DNA of 25,318 bases from an uncultured Eubacteriales bacterium (GCA_934643185.1 CAKUBN010000033.1:1-25318); one strand, 5' to 3'; shown: positions 8,050 to 16,573, counted from the stretch's first letter. Translations and numbers: made by a program. The notes: a model not told the origin generated them from the letters alone.

Positions 8050-9573
8050 TTACTTTTCCAAAAATCCCTTCAGCGCCGCATAGTCCACATTCTCCGGCTT
8101 CACTTCGTCGAAGAACTTCAGCAGCTTTTCGGCCAGCACGCGTACGCCGCCGACGGAATTGCTTTCGATATTCAGCGGTAGAATGGGGTCGTGTACGCTC
8201 ATGCGCAGCAGGAACCAGCCGTCGCCGTCGTTTTCCGGGAACGAAATGCGGATGCCTTCGCGGTTGTCCGGCGCAATGTTCCAGTTGTGCGCTTTCGCGT
8301 AGCTTTCAAGCGCCGCAATGGTGCTCTCACCATAGGGGCGGAAATCCTCCGCTGTAATGGGGAAGCGCAACTCTTTTTCTTCCTTGGCTTCCTTCAGATC
8401 GGCGATGAGACTATCGAGCGATTTGCCCTCGCGGCGCAGCTGTGCCGCCTTAATGATAATCTTCGTCACCAGATAGGCACCGTCGTCAAGGAAGTAGTTC
8501 TCGCGCAGCGCCGCATGGCCGCTCGTCTCAATCGCCAGCGGGCAGTTCACGCCCTCGTTATTCAGGCGTACCGCTTCGTTGATGACATTCTTGTAACCGC
8601 GCTTAAAGCGGTGATGCTTGCCGCCGAGCGTCTGCTCAATGTAGGTCTTGAGTCCGTCGGACGTAATGGAGTCCGTCACAATGGTGCCGCCCGGGTTGCC
8701 CTCCAGCGCAATGGCGGAAGCAATCGCCACAAGACGGTTGCGGTTGATCTCTTCGCCGCGGCTGTCCACAGCGCCGCCGCGGTCTACGTCCGTGTCAAAA
8801 ATTACGCCAAGGTCCGCACCGGCCTTCACGGTCGCCGCGCAAACGCTCGCCATGGCCTCCTCGTTCTCCGGGTTTGGAATGTGGTTCGGGAAGTGGCCGT
8901 CCGGCTCCAAAAACTGGCTGCCTGTAATGTCCGCACCAAGCGGCTTCAGCACGTCGTTTGCATAAAAACCGCCCGCGCCGTTGCCGGCGTCCACAACGAT
9001 CTTAAAGCCCGCAAGCGGGTGCGCATAATCTTCCGCGTTCACGCCCTTGCGGATCATCTCGCGCAGATTATCTGCATATTTTGACATATAGTCCACCGGC
9101 ACCAGCGTGCCGTTGTCGGTCTCCTTCGGCGCAGCGCCGTTCTGTGCATATTCCAAAATCTCGGAAATATCCGGGCTGTCAAGGCCGCCCGCAGGCGTGA
9201 AGAACTTCAGTCCGTTGCGGAAGAACGGATGGTGGCTCGCCGTAATCTGCACCGAGCAGTCGCACGGTAGCTCCAAAACCGCCATGAACATCGACGGGGT
9301 AGAGGCAAGGCCACAGTCGTAAACCGAAGCACCGTACGTCGTAAACGCGCGGAACAGCGCCGCCGCAATACGGTCTGCGGAAATGCGGGAGTCATGACCG
9401 ACGGCAATTTTCAGCCCCTCGGCGCACTTATCCAGGTGCTTTTCGCACCAAACGAGAAAACCGGCCGCAATGCGCTCCACGACCTCATCGGTCAGGTTAA
9501 TCGGCGCGCCGCCGCCTTCGCTTGCAATACCGCGAATGTCAGTGCCGCTTTTCAAAGTTTTATAGGCAAACAT
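8050..9573 (-). CDS. Phosphomannomutase/phosphoglucomutase family (alpha-D-phosphohexomutase)
   Basis: The protein has 507 residues. The phosphoserine loop is TASHHPFFRNG (catalytic Ser113), with His-His where most members have His-Asn. The magnesium loop is DTDVDR (residues 260-265), and the sugar-binding loop ETSGH lies at residues 349-353. The enzyme interconverts hexose 6-phosphate and 1-phosphate (mannose and/or glucose), feeding GDP-mannose or UDP-glucose and cell-surface glycans. I chose the ATG at 9573 because AGGAGG lies 7 nt upstream; an in-frame ATG at 9594 overlaps that site and has none of its own. It is a single gene with its own promoter, separated from the T-box region by about 200 bp. 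Which hexose it prefers cannot be told from the sequence. Confidence 0.9.
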   Translation of the reverse strand: MFAYKTLKSGTDIRGIASEGGGAPINLTDEVVERIAAGFLVWCEKHLDKCAEGLKIAVGHDSRISADRIAAALFRAFTTYGASVYDCGLASTPSMFMAVLELPCDCSVQITASHHPFFRNGLKFFTPAGGLDSPDISEILEYAQNGAAPKETDNGTLVPVDYMSKYADNLREMIRKGVNAEDYAHPLAGFKIVVDAGNGAGGFYANDVLKPLGADITGSQFLEPDGHFPNHIPNPENEEAMASVCAATVKAGADLGVIFDTDVDRGGAVDSRGEEINRNRLVAIASAIALEGNPGGTIVTDSITSDGLKTYIEQTLGGKHHRFKRGYKNVINEAVRLNNEGVNCPLAIETSGHAALRENYFLDDGAYLVTKIIIKAAQLRREGKSLDSLIADLKEAKEEKELRFPITAEDFRPYGESTIAALESYAKAHNWNIAPDNREGIRISFPENDGDGWFLLRMSVHDPILPLNIESNSVGGVRVLAEKLLKFFDEVKPENVDYAALKGFLEK

Positions 9574-9614
9574 GGAAAAGACCTCCTGTTTCATTTTGCA
9601 TTTTATCCAAGCTT

Positions 9615-9643
9615 ATTATAATACAACTTCCGTAAAATGAAAA
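9615..9643 (-). promoter_or_regulatory. Promoter of the phosphohexomutase gene
   Basis: On the minus strand, TTTTCA (9643-9638), 17 nt, and a perfect TATAAT (9620-9615) lie 42 nt before the chosen start at 9573. The position fits that start. Confidence 0.65.
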
Positions 9644-9762
9644 GAGCTTTTTGATTTTTGACAAATACGTTTTAGTTTGGCTAAAAACTGTTTGCAAACT
9701 GCAAGTTGTAAACTTAGAAATTGCAAATTTCGTGTAAAATCAAAAATTTTTTCAAAAAAGTG

Positions 9763-9791
9763 TTGACAAAATGAAATTTTGGTGGTATAAA
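9763..9791 (+). promoter_or_regulatory. Promoter of the asparagine T-box / asnB transcript
   Basis: A perfect TTGACA (9763-9768), a 17-nt spacer and TATAAA (9786-9791) place the transcript start near 9798, exactly at the beginning of the T-box leader. The AT-rich stretch upstream (9660-9760) contains the palindrome GTTTGCAAAC (9690-9699) and other TTGCAA-like words, which might be regulator sites. Confidence 0.85.
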
Positions 9792-9797
9792 CTTAGC

Positions 9798-10082
9798 ATA
9801 ATAATTCAAGGGCACAGATGAAGAGAAGTACCCGGCAGACCGCTTTGCACAGTGAGCGGGGGAGAGTGTGAACCCCGCGTAAGCACACCGGCGAATAACA
9901 CTTCGGAGCCTCAAGCCGAAAAGATGCGCATATCTCAGTAGGTGCGACGTGTGGCGGCGCGTTAAGCCGTGCCTGTCTTGTTAGAGACAGTAAAGGTGAT
10001 CTTCTTTATAAGATAATTTAGGTGGCACCGCGGATACAACAGCTATTCGTCCTAAGAAATTGGGACAAACGGCTGTTTTTTT
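9798..10082 (+). promoter_or_regulatory. T-box riboswitch leader, asparagine specifier (AAC)
   Basis: The conserved T-box sequence GGTGGCACCGCGG lies at 10021-10033, and the typical TTCGTCC follows at 10047-10053. The bulge word TGGC matches an uncharged tRNA end GCCA. A Stem I with its start (GAAGAGAAGTA) and apical region lies upstream. The expected specifier position reads AAC followed by A (9897-9900), the codon for asparagine. A terminator (10038-10082; AACAGC pairs with GCTGTT, CGTCC with GGGAC, then T7) competes with the antiterminator. When tRNA-Asn is uncharged, binding should stabilise the antiterminator and allow asnB transcription. The downstream asparagine synthetase supports the specifier reading. 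Confidence 0.93.
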
Positions 10083-10125
10083 ATTTGCGTTTGGACTGAA
10101 ATTATTTTATTTGGAGGGAACCGAT

Positions 10126-11706
10126 ATGTGTTCGATTATGGGTTACACAGCAAAAGACTTTCGTTTGGAAGATTTACGAAAGGGCTTTGATAAAACCGTT
10201 TCCCGCGGGCCGGATATGTCCCGCACACTGGAAACGCCCGCAGGCTGGCTCTTTTTCCACCGCCTCGCCATCATGGGTCTCACAGAAGAAGGCATGCAGC
10301 CGTTTGAGCTAGACGGTTCCGCCGTCGTCTGCAACGGCGAGCTCTACGGCTTCCGTTCCGTTAAAGAGGAGCTCCGGAGAAAAGGCTACACCTTCAAAAG
10401 TGATTCTGACTGCGAAATTTTACTCCCTCTCTACAAAGAAGAGGGCACCGAGATGTTCAAAAAGCTCGACGCCGAGTTCGCCCTGATTATTTACGATGCC
10501 GAGACCGATAGCTTCATCGCTGCGCGCGACCCCATCGGCATCCGCCCGCTCTACTATGGGTACAGCGAAAGCGGCCACATTATGTTTGCCAGCGAGCCGA
10601 AAAACCTCGTCGGCCTGTGCCATCGCGTTATGCCGTTCCCGCCGGGCCACTACTATAAGGACGGCAAATTCACCTGCTACTGCGACATCGCCGAAGTCGA
10701 AGAAGTTTGCCACGATGACCTCGAGACTGTCTGTAAAAACATCCATGATAAGCTCGTTGCCGGCATCGAAAAGCGGCTCGATGCCGATGCCCCGCTCGGT
10801 TTTCTTCTCAGCGGTGGGCTTGATAGCTCCCTCGTCTGCTCCGTCGCGGCAAAGCTTTTAAAGAAGCCCATTCGCACATTCGCCATCGGCATGAGTGAAG
10901 ATGCCATCGATTTAAAATACGCCCGCGAAGTTGCCGATTACATTCACAGCGACCACACCGAAGTCATCATCACAAAGGACGATGTTATCGAAAATCTCGA
11001 AACCGTCATTGCGCTGCTTGGCACGTATGACATCACCACCATCCGCGCCAGCATGGGCATGTACCTCGTCTGCAAAGCCATTCACGAGCAGACCGACATC
11101 CGCGTGCTCCTCACCGGCGAAATCTCCGACGAGCTCTTCGGCTACAAATATACAGATTTCGCCCCCAGCGCCGCTGCGTTCCAAACGGAAGCCCAAAAGC
11201 GCGTGCGGGAGCTTCATATGTACGACGTGCTCCGTGCCGACCGCTGCATTTCCGTCAACTCGCTCGAAGCCCGCGTCCCGTTCGGCGACCTCGATTTCGT
11301 CAAATACGTCATGTCCGTCGATCCCGAGATAAAGCTCAACAAATACAAAAAAGGCAAATACCTCCTGCGCCACGCGTTCGAGGGCGATTACCTCCCGCTG
11401 CCGATTTTATACCGCGAAAAAGCCGCGTTCTCCGATGCCGTCGGTCACTCTATGGTCGATTACCTCAAGGCCTACGCCGAAACAAAGTATACCGATGACG
11501 AAATGAAGCTCCGCGCCGCAAAATATCCGTTCGCAACGCCGTTTACGAAAGAATCCCTTCTCTACCGTGAAATTTTTGAAAAATACTATCCCGGTCAAGC
11601 AGAAATGGTCAAGGACTTCTGGATGCCGAACAAAGCGTGGGAGGGCTGCGACGTCAACGATCCCAGCGCCCGCGTGCTCGCGAACTACGGTGCCTCCGGC
11701 GAATGA
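10126..11706 (+). CDS. asnB: Asparagine synthetase (glutamine-hydrolysing)
   Basis: This 526-residue enzyme makes asparagine from aspartate, ATP and glutamine. Cys2, exposed after removal of the initiator Met, is the N-terminal glutaminase nucleophile (MCSIMGYT). A glutamine-binding CNGELYG segment lies near residue 69. The C-terminal synthetase domain has the pyrophosphate loop LSGGLDSS near residue 231 and LTGEISDELFGYKY and SLEARVPF further on. The start is ATG 10126, with GGAGGG 8 nt upstream. An in-frame TTG at 10060 lies inside the T-box terminator and would bury the catalytic cysteine, so it is rejected. Expression is controlled by the asparagine T-box leader. The length is that of the compact bacterial AsnB type. 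Confidence 0.95.
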   Translation: MCSIMGYTAKDFRLEDLRKGFDKTVSRGPDMSRTLETPAGWLFFHRLAIMGLTEEGMQPFELDGSAVVCNGELYGFRSVKEELRRKGYTFKSDSDCEILLPLYKEEGTEMFKKLDAEFALIIYDAETDSFIAARDPIGIRPLYYGYSESGHIMFASEPKNLVGLCHRVMPFPPGHYYKDGKFTCYCDIAEVEEVCHDDLETVCKNIHDKLVAGIEKRLDADAPLGFLLSGGLDSSLVCSVAAKLLKKPIRTFAIGMSEDAIDLKYAREVADYIHSDHTEVIITKDDVIENLETVIALLGTYDITTIRASMGMYLVCKAIHEQTDIRVLLTGEISDELFGYKYTDFAPSAAAFQTEAQKRVRELHMYDVLRADRCISVNSLEARVPFGDLDFVKYVMSVDPEIKLNKYKKGKYLLRHAFEGDYLPLPILYREKAAFSDAVGHSMVDYLKAYAETKYTDDEMKLRAAKYPFATPFTKESLLYREIFEKYYPGQAEMVKDFWMPNKAWEGCDVNDPSARVLANYGASGE

Positions 11707-11793
11707 TTGGAAAGATTCATAAACTTTCTCAATGTTTAACAAATTCACTGAAAATTTAACCTGAATGCAACACACCTTTTTTCCGTTTAGCCC

Positions 11794-11822
11794 TTGTGTA
11801 TTCTCTGTTGTTGTGATAGAAT
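11794..11822 (+). promoter_or_regulatory. Promoter upstream of the small conserved gene
   Basis: TTGTGT (11794-11799), 17 nt, then TAGAAT (11817-11822). The -35 box is weak. It would start a transcript with a leader of about 85 nt before the ATG at 11914, containing the structured segment described separately. Confidence 0.5.
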
Positions 11823-11831
11823 AAAGCCATC

Positions 11832-11894
11832 ATAGGATATTATGGTTTTCCACATAGAACCCTATCGGCAAACCATAATGAGACTAAATCTCAT
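11832..11894 (+). promoter_or_regulatory. Structured 5' leader of the small conserved gene
   Basis: ATTATGGTTT (11839-11848) pairs perfectly with AAACCATAAT (11870-11879). ATAGG (11832-11836) can pair with CCTAT (11861-11865) inside that loop, giving a pseudoknot topology. A third hairpin, ATGAGA / TCTCAT (11878-11883 / 11889-11894), touches the first and ends 5 nt before the ribosome site AAGGAGAG (11899-11906). The arrangement could regulate translation or be an operator plus hairpin. It matches no riboswitch class I recognise. Confidence 0.4.
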
Positions 11895-11913
11895 ATCGAA
11901 GGAGAGATGACTG

Positions 11914-12174
11914 ATGTCCAAGATGATCGAACTTCACGACATCGATGTTCCGGGCTTCCTGTCTGTACTGGATAGCTGCGAGGGCAATGTGTATCTGATG
12001 ACGCGCGACGGTGATAAGCTGAACCTGAAAAGCAAGCTGTGTCAGCTCATCGGTCTTACGTCTCTGATCGAAGGCGGAAAGATCGCAGAAGCCTTTGTGG
12101 TCTGCGATAATGAAGCGGATGAATCCAAGCTGTTCCGCTTTAACCTTTACAAGGACGAAACGCAAGGTAAGTAA
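11914..12174 (+). CDS. Small conserved protein of unknown function (86 aa)
   Basis: This 86-residue protein with a good ribosome site resembles a clostridial family of small proteins that begin with a short strand (IELHDIDV), continue with GNVYLMTRDGDKLNLKSKL, then a helix LIGLTSLIEGG. I recall such proteins sometimes carrying the misleading automatic label 'polyA polymerase', but there is no nucleotidyltransferase motif and the protein is far too small. No signal peptide or membrane span is present. It stands alone with its own promoter, structured leader and terminator. I cannot assign a function. Confidence 0.8.
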   Translation: MSKMIELHDIDVPGFLSVLDSCEGNVYLMTRDGDKLNLKSKLCQLIGLTSLIEGGKIAEAFVVCDNEADESKLFRFNLYKDETQGK

Positions 12175-12193
12175 AGAGTAGGATTTGCAAAGT

Positions 12194-12228
12194 AAGCTGC
12201 TGCAAGTAAAAACTGCGGCAGCTTTTTT
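12194..12228 (+). terminator. Rho-independent terminator after the small conserved gene
   Basis: AAGCTGC (12194-12200) and GCAGCTT (12218-12224) form the base of a hairpin with further pairing inside (GCA / TGC and AGT / ACT with mismatches), followed by six T. It ends the 86-residue gene's transcript. The MBL gene that follows shows no clear promoter of its own, so some read-through is possible. Confidence 0.88.
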
Positions 12229-12270
12229 GTATCACGCAAAACAAATTATGTAAATAAAAAGGAGAGACTC

Positions 12271-13269
12271 ATGCCACAAAAAAGAACCGGCGCAGTCCGT
12301 CGCCGCCAACCCCGGAACAAAAAAACGCTTTCCGCCGTCATCAGCGCCGTCCTTGTGCTCGCGGCGGTGCTTGTTTATTATTTCCCGGAGCTTGAAACGT
12401 ACCTCACCGGTGCACCGAACACAGACTCAAGCACCCCCGCACAGCCCACTCAAAGCACCGACGCCGCCGACTGCGCTGTCTACTTTTTAGATGTCGGGCA
12501 GGGGGATAGCATTTTAATTCAAATCGGCACCGATTACAACATGCTCATTGATGCCGGCACCCGCGAAGCGGGAGAGACTATCGAAAGCGACCTTCAGGCG
12601 CTCGGCGTCACATCGCTCGATGCCGTTGTCGCCACGCACCCGCACGCAGACCACATCGGCTCCATGAAGCAGATTATCGAGGATTACACCATCGGCACGT
12701 TCTACATGCCCCTTTTGCCCGACGACCAAACGCCTACCACCGCTACATACGAAAATATGCTCGATGCCCTGCTCGACAAAAACGTCCAAACCGAGCAGAT
12801 CTCCACCGATACAAAAATCTCCGCGCCCGAAAACGCCAATTTTGCCGTCCTATCCCCGGAAAAGGACGAGATATTCGATAACCTCAACAACTATTCCGCT
12901 GTTCTGCGCTTCACCTACGGCAATATCTCCTTTATGCTCACCGGCGACGCCGAAACCGAGGTTGAAGAGAATATCTTAGCACGCGAAACGGACATCACTT
13001 CAAACGTTTTAAAGTGTGGTCACCACGGCTCGTCCACATCGTCCTCCATGGATTTTCTCCGCGCCGTGAACCCCGCTGTCGCCGTCATTTCCTGCGGGCA
13101 GGATAATAAATACGGTCACCCGCACCACGAAACGCTCGAAAGCCTTTCCGAACGCAACTGCAAGATCCTGCGCACCGATACAGACGGTACCGTCGCCGTT
13201 ACAACGGACGGCAATACGTATTCCGTCTATACGTGGTTAGCGGAAAACGGCCTTTCTCCGGCGGCGTAA
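12271..13269 (+). CDS. Membrane-anchored ComEC/Rec2-like metallo-beta-lactamase fold hydrolase
   Basis: This 332-residue protein has a very basic N-terminus (residues 1-18), one membrane span (about 19-38) and a Ser/Thr/Pro/Gln linker (50-65), followed by an extracytoplasmic metallo-beta-lactamase domain. Metal ligands are visible in ATHPHADHIG (121-130), in LTGDAE and in CGHHGS. The DVGQGDS motif (74-80) and the C-terminal GHPH are typical of the standalone relatives of the ComEC C-terminal domain. In ComEC this domain is a nuclease acting on the non-transported DNA strand during uptake. The standalone, surface-anchored forms are common in clostridia and their substrate is not established, with nucleic acid or phosphodiester likely. 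AAGGAGAG precedes the ATG. There is no competence gene nearby. Confidence 0.85.
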   Translation: MPQKRTGAVRRRQPRNKKTLSAVISAVLVLAAVLVYYFPELETYLTGAPNTDSSTPAQPTQSTDAADCAVYFLDVGQGDSILIQIGTDYNMLIDAGTREAGETIESDLQALGVTSLDAVVATHPHADHIGSMKQIIEDYTIGTFYMPLLPDDQTPTTATYENMLDALLDKNVQTEQISTDTKISAPENANFAVLSPEKDEIFDNLNNYSAVLRFTYGNISFMLTGDAETEVEENILARETDITSNVLKCGHHGSSTSSSMDFLRAVNPAVAVISCGQDNKYGHPHHETLESLSERNCKILRTDTDGTVAVTTDGNTYSVYTWLAENGLSPAA

Positions 13270-13285
13270 GTTCGCGTAAAAAATT

Positions 13286-13314
13286 TTGACGAAAACACAA
13301 ATCTATGCTATACT
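13286..13314 (+). promoter_or_regulatory. Promoter of pyrE
   Basis: TTGACG (13286-13291), 17 nt, and TATACT (13309-13314) give a strong vegetative promoter 46 nt upstream of the chosen pyrE start. No attenuator or PyrR site is evident in the short leader. Confidence 0.85.
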
Positions 13315-13360
13315 GATAAAAATAAATTCCGACCCATGACGGAAATAAAGGATGGTTTTT

Positions 13361-14023
13361 ATGCTGACAGAAAGCAAAAAGGCGTTTATCGAGTTCATGA
13401 TGTCCGCAGACGTGCTGCGTTTCGGCTCCTTCGTCACGAAGAGCGGCCGCAATACGCCGTACTTCGTCAATACCGGCAACTATAAGACCGGCGAGCAGAT
13501 CGCAAAGCTCGGCAAGTTCTACGCATCGCTCATCAAGGAGACCGTCGGCGAAGATTTCTCCGCCATGTTCGGCCCGGCGTACAAGGGTATTCCGCTTGCC
13601 ACAGCCGCCGCCGCGTCCCTCTATAACGAGTATGGCATCTCGAAGCCCTACTTCTTCAACCGCAAGGAAGAGAAGGACCACGGCGAAGGCGGCAGCCTCG
13701 TCGGCTACAAGCCGAAGGACGGCGATAAAATTATTATCATCGAAGACGTCATCACCGCCGGTACCGCCGTGCGCGAGACCATGCCGATCCTCTACGGCTG
13801 CGGCAATGTGAAAGTCAACGATATGTTCATCTCCGTCAACCGCTGCGAGGTAGGCAAGGTTCCCGGCAAAACCGCCATCATGGAGGTCAACGAGGAGTTC
13901 GGCATCAAGGTCCACGCTATCGTCACCGTCGAGGACATCCACGAGTACTTAAAGCAGTCCGAAAAATACAACAATATCCTCCCCGCCATGGAAGACTACA
14001 TGGCAAAATACTGCATCCTGTAA
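13361..14023 (+). CDS. pyrE: Orotate phosphoribosyltransferase
   Basis: This 220-residue enzyme converts orotate and PRPP to OMP, the fifth step of UMP synthesis. The PRPP-binding motif IIIIEDVITAGTAVRE spans residues 124-139. The mobile catalytic loop FNRKEEKDHGEGG is at 99-111, and the substrate-binding FVTKSGRNTPYF is near residues 24-35. I chose ATG 13361 because AAAGGATGG (13347-13355) is a ribosome site correctly spaced from it. The ATG at 13352 lies within that site. The gene is monocistronic, with its own promoter and terminator and no other pyrimidine genes in view. Confidence 0.95.
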   Translation: MLTESKKAFIEFMMSADVLRFGSFVTKSGRNTPYFVNTGNYKTGEQIAKLGKFYASLIKETVGEDFSAMFGPAYKGIPLATAAAASLYNEYGISKPYFFNRKEEKDHGEGGSLVGYKPKDGDKIIIIEDVITAGTAVRETMPILYGCGNVKVNDMFISVNRCEVGKVPGKTAIMEVNEEFGIKVHAIVTVEDIHEYLKQSEKYNNILPAMEDYMAKYCIL

Positions 14024-14044
14024 AATTAACAAGCGCATAAGAAC

Positions 14045-14084
14045 ACCCCGGCAAGCCATCCAAACCGCTTGCCGGGGTATTTTC
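14045..14084. terminator. Bidirectional terminator between pyrE and the P-type ATPase gene
   Basis: A perfect 12-bp stem, ACCCCGGCAAGC (14045-14056) with GCTTGCCGGGGT (14067-14078), has a T-rich tail on the plus strand. The genes converge here and probably share it. Confidence 0.9.
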
Positions 14085-14101
14085 ATATTATCTCGACTAA
14101 A

Positions 14102-16573
14102 TTAAGCTCTTTTACTGTCTCGCACCCTGCTTGGCTGCTCTGTGCGGCGGCGCGTTCTGCGGGCGGCGTGGCGGTCTTTGTGCGCCGCCTCACGCCGCTT
14201 TCTGCGGTGATTCTGGAAGAACCTGCTTTGCAGCAAACGCCGCGTGTGGTGCTCTGCAAAATGCTCCATAAAATGGTTCGTCTGCACCATAAAGACGATC
14301 GACACAATGAGCAGCGGGATCAAAATAAACAGCATCGGGGCGGTCAGCGGCACCATGGAAACCAGGTCCATGCAGCCGATGTATCCCACAAAGAACGCCG
14401 TCACCATCGTGCCGAACAGCGCCCCGCGCAGCGCGTTGAACGGCAGGCAAAGCTTGAACATCAGCATAAACCCAACGGCAAACGCCACAATGACCGAAAG
14501 TGTCGAGACCTGCGGGTTCGTCAAATTCAGCGGCCCCTTAAACAGCGTCAAAAACAAAACGCCAAGGATCATCGTCAGGGCAGAGGGGAATGATTTTTTC
14601 AAAACGTTCGCTAAAAAGCTGCCGCTGATGCGCTCGTTGTTCGGCTCCAGCGCCAGTATAAACGACGGAATGCCGATTGTGATCGAGCTGATAAACGTCA
14701 GCTGAATCGGCTCAAACGGGTAGGAGGCGGAAAGGAAAATGAACAGCACACCCAGCACCGTCGAGTAGATCGTCTTCTGCAAAAACAGCGCCGCAGAGCG
14801 CTGCAAATTGTTGATGGAGCGCCGGCCTTCCTTTACAACCTGCGGCATAGATGCAAAGTTGGAATCGAGCAAAACGAGGTTCGAGACCGTACGCGCCGCA
14901 TCACTGCCGGAAGCCATCGCAATGCTGCAATCGGCCTCCTTCAGCGCCAGAACGTCGTTCACGCCGTCGCCCGTCATCGCCACCGTGTGGCCGTGGTCTT
15001 TCAGCGCCTGCACAAATTTCAGCTTCTGCTGCGGCGTCACGCGGCCGAATACACTGTATTGCTCGATCGCCTCGCTGATCTCCTCATCGGTGTGCAGCGT
15101 CGTCGCGTCGCAGTAGTTCTCTGCGTTTGGCAAGCCCGCCTTCTGCGCAATGTTCGAGACCGTCACGGCGTTGTCGCCGGAAATAACCTTCAGCGTCACG
15201 CCCTGCTCCGCAAAGTAGCGCAGCGTCTGCGGCGCCTCCGTGCGAATTTTATCACTGATCAAGATGAGGCCCACCGGCTCAATATCGTCCGGCAGCACCT
15301 TATTTTCAAGGAACGGCTTTGCGGAGTGCGCCAGTAGCAAAACGCGTTCGCCGCGCGCCGCATATTCCTCCGTGTGCTCGCGCAGCGCACCGAAGCGCTC
15401 GCCCAAAATGAACTCGCCCGCGCCCATCACATACGTGCCGCGGTCGCCAAAATACGCGCCGCTCCACTTTCTTGCAGAGGAAAACGGCACCGTCTCCGCA
15501 GCTTTCCAGTCCGAGCCGCCGGGGAAGTATTCCTTCACCGCGTTGTACGTCGGGTTGTCGTCCGTCAAAACCTGCACCAGCGCCTCCAACGGGGCCGCCA
15601 TGTCCTCTTCGGTGTAGCCCGTCAGCGGGTGCAGCTCGTCCACCTGCATCGTGCCCTCGGTGATCGTGCCCGTTTTATCAAGGCACAGCACGTCCACGCG
15701 CGCCAGCGATTCCGTGCAGTACAAATCCTGTACCAGCGTCTTGTAGCGCGAAAGCCGCAGCACGCTTACAGCGAACACCACGCTCGTCAGCAGAATGAGC
15801 CCCTCCGGGATCATGCCCAAAATCGCGGCGACCGTGCTCACGACCGCCTCGCGGATCGTGTCATGCAGCAGAAAATACTGCTTGCAGAAAAGCAAAATGC
15901 CGATCGGCACCAGCGTAAAGCCGAGCGTCTTTACAATAAAATCGAGGGAATGAAGAATTTCGGAGTTCGTGCGCTTCACATATTTTGCGTCGTTTGCAAT
16001 GCGGTTCGCGTAGTTTTCACGGCCCACGTGCTCCACCTCGGCATAGCAGCTGCCGGAAACGATAAAGCTGCCGGAAAGCAGCTCGTCGCCCGCACGCTTC
16101 AGCACAGGATCGCTTTCGCCCGTGATGAGCGATTCGTTCACTTCCACTTCGCCGTCCAGCACAATGGCGTCGGCGCAGATCTGCTGCCCGGTCGAAAGGT
16201 GCAGCACATCGTTCATCACAATTTCGCTCACGGGTATCGTCTGCAGTTTGCCGTCGCGCAGCACAGAAGCCTTCGGCGCGGAAATGAGGGAGAGCTTGTC
16301 GATCGTCCGCTTCGCTCGTATGCCCTGAAACGAGCCGATAATAATATTAGAAAAGATAACGCCCAAAAATAAAAGGTTCTTAAACGAACCCACCAGCAAA
16401 ACGAACAGCGCCAGCACAAAGTTCAAGATGTTAAAAAACGTGAACGTGTTCTCTAAAATGATCTGCTTTTCGGTTTTCGTCTTAATGCCCTCGTCGGCGT
16501 TTGAAAGCCCGTCGCGCACACGCTGCGCCACCTGTTCCGAAGAAAGCCCCTGTCTGTGGTCTAAGCTGTCCAT
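14102..16573 (-). CDS. Cation-translocating P-type ATPase, CtpE/Exp7-like
   Basis: The protein has 823 residues and complete P-type ATPase machinery: actuator TGES (151-154), membrane motif PEGL (256-259), phosphorylation motif DKTGT with Asp299, and hinge TGDGVND (534-540). About ten membrane spans are expected. The sequence around GMIPEGLILLTSVVFAVSV and LARVDVLCLDKTGT resembles the branch with mycobacterial CtpE and pneumococcal Exp7, rather than MgtA or SERCA. CtpE has been linked to calcium uptake, so calcium is the best guess for the ion. The C-terminal tail after the last span is unusually basic (about 40 residues rich in Arg, Lys and His). AAAAAGGAGA precedes the ATG. It is a monocistronic gene. 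Confidence 0.9.
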   Translation of the reverse strand: MDSLDHRQGLSSEQVAQRVRDGLSNADEGIKTKTEKQIILENTFTFFNILNFVLALFVLLVGSFKNLLFLGVIFSNIIIGSFQGIRAKRTIDKLSLISAPKASVLRDGKLQTIPVSEIVMNDVLHLSTGQQICADAIVLDGEVEVNESLITGESDPVLKRAGDELLSGSFIVSGSCYAEVEHVGRENYANRIANDAKYVKRTNSEILHSLDFIVKTLGFTLVPIGILLFCKQYFLLHDTIREAVVSTVAAILGMIPEGLILLTSVVFAVSVLRLSRYKTLVQDLYCTESLARVDVLCLDKTGTITEGTMQVDELHPLTGYTEEDMAAPLEALVQVLTDDNPTYNAVKEYFPGGSDWKAAETVPFSSARKWSGAYFGDRGTYVMGAGEFILGERFGALREHTEEYAARGERVLLLAHSAKPFLENKVLPDDIEPVGLILISDKIRTEAPQTLRYFAEQGVTLKVISGDNAVTVSNIAQKAGLPNAENYCDATTLHTDEEISEAIEQYSVFGRVTPQQKLKFVQALKDHGHTVAMTGDGVNDVLALKEADCSIAMASGSDAARTVSNLVLLDSNFASMPQVVKEGRRSINNLQRSAALFLQKTIYSTVLGVLFIFLSASYPFEPIQLTFISSITIGIPSFILALEPNNERISGSFLANVLKKSFPSALTMILGVLFLTLFKGPLNLTNPQVSTLSVIVAFAVGFMLMFKLCLPFNALRGALFGTMVTAFFVGYIGCMDLVSMVPLTAPMLFILIPLLIVSIVFMVQTNHFMEHFAEHHTRRLLQSRFFQNHRRKRREAAHKDRHAARRTRRRTEQPSRVRDSKRA

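Noticed and set aside
8191..9084. 297-codon plus-strand frame opposite the phosphohexomutase
   Set aside because: Antisense shadow; no ribosome site and biased composition.
10060..10125. Upstream TTG start for asparagine synthetase
   Set aside because: It lies inside the T-box terminator and would place 22 residues before the catalytic N-terminal cysteine.
15374..16372. 332-codon plus-strand frame opposite the P-type ATPase
   Set aside because: Arg/His/Ala-rich translation typical of an antisense shadow in GC-rich DNA; the ATPase motifs lie on the other strand.
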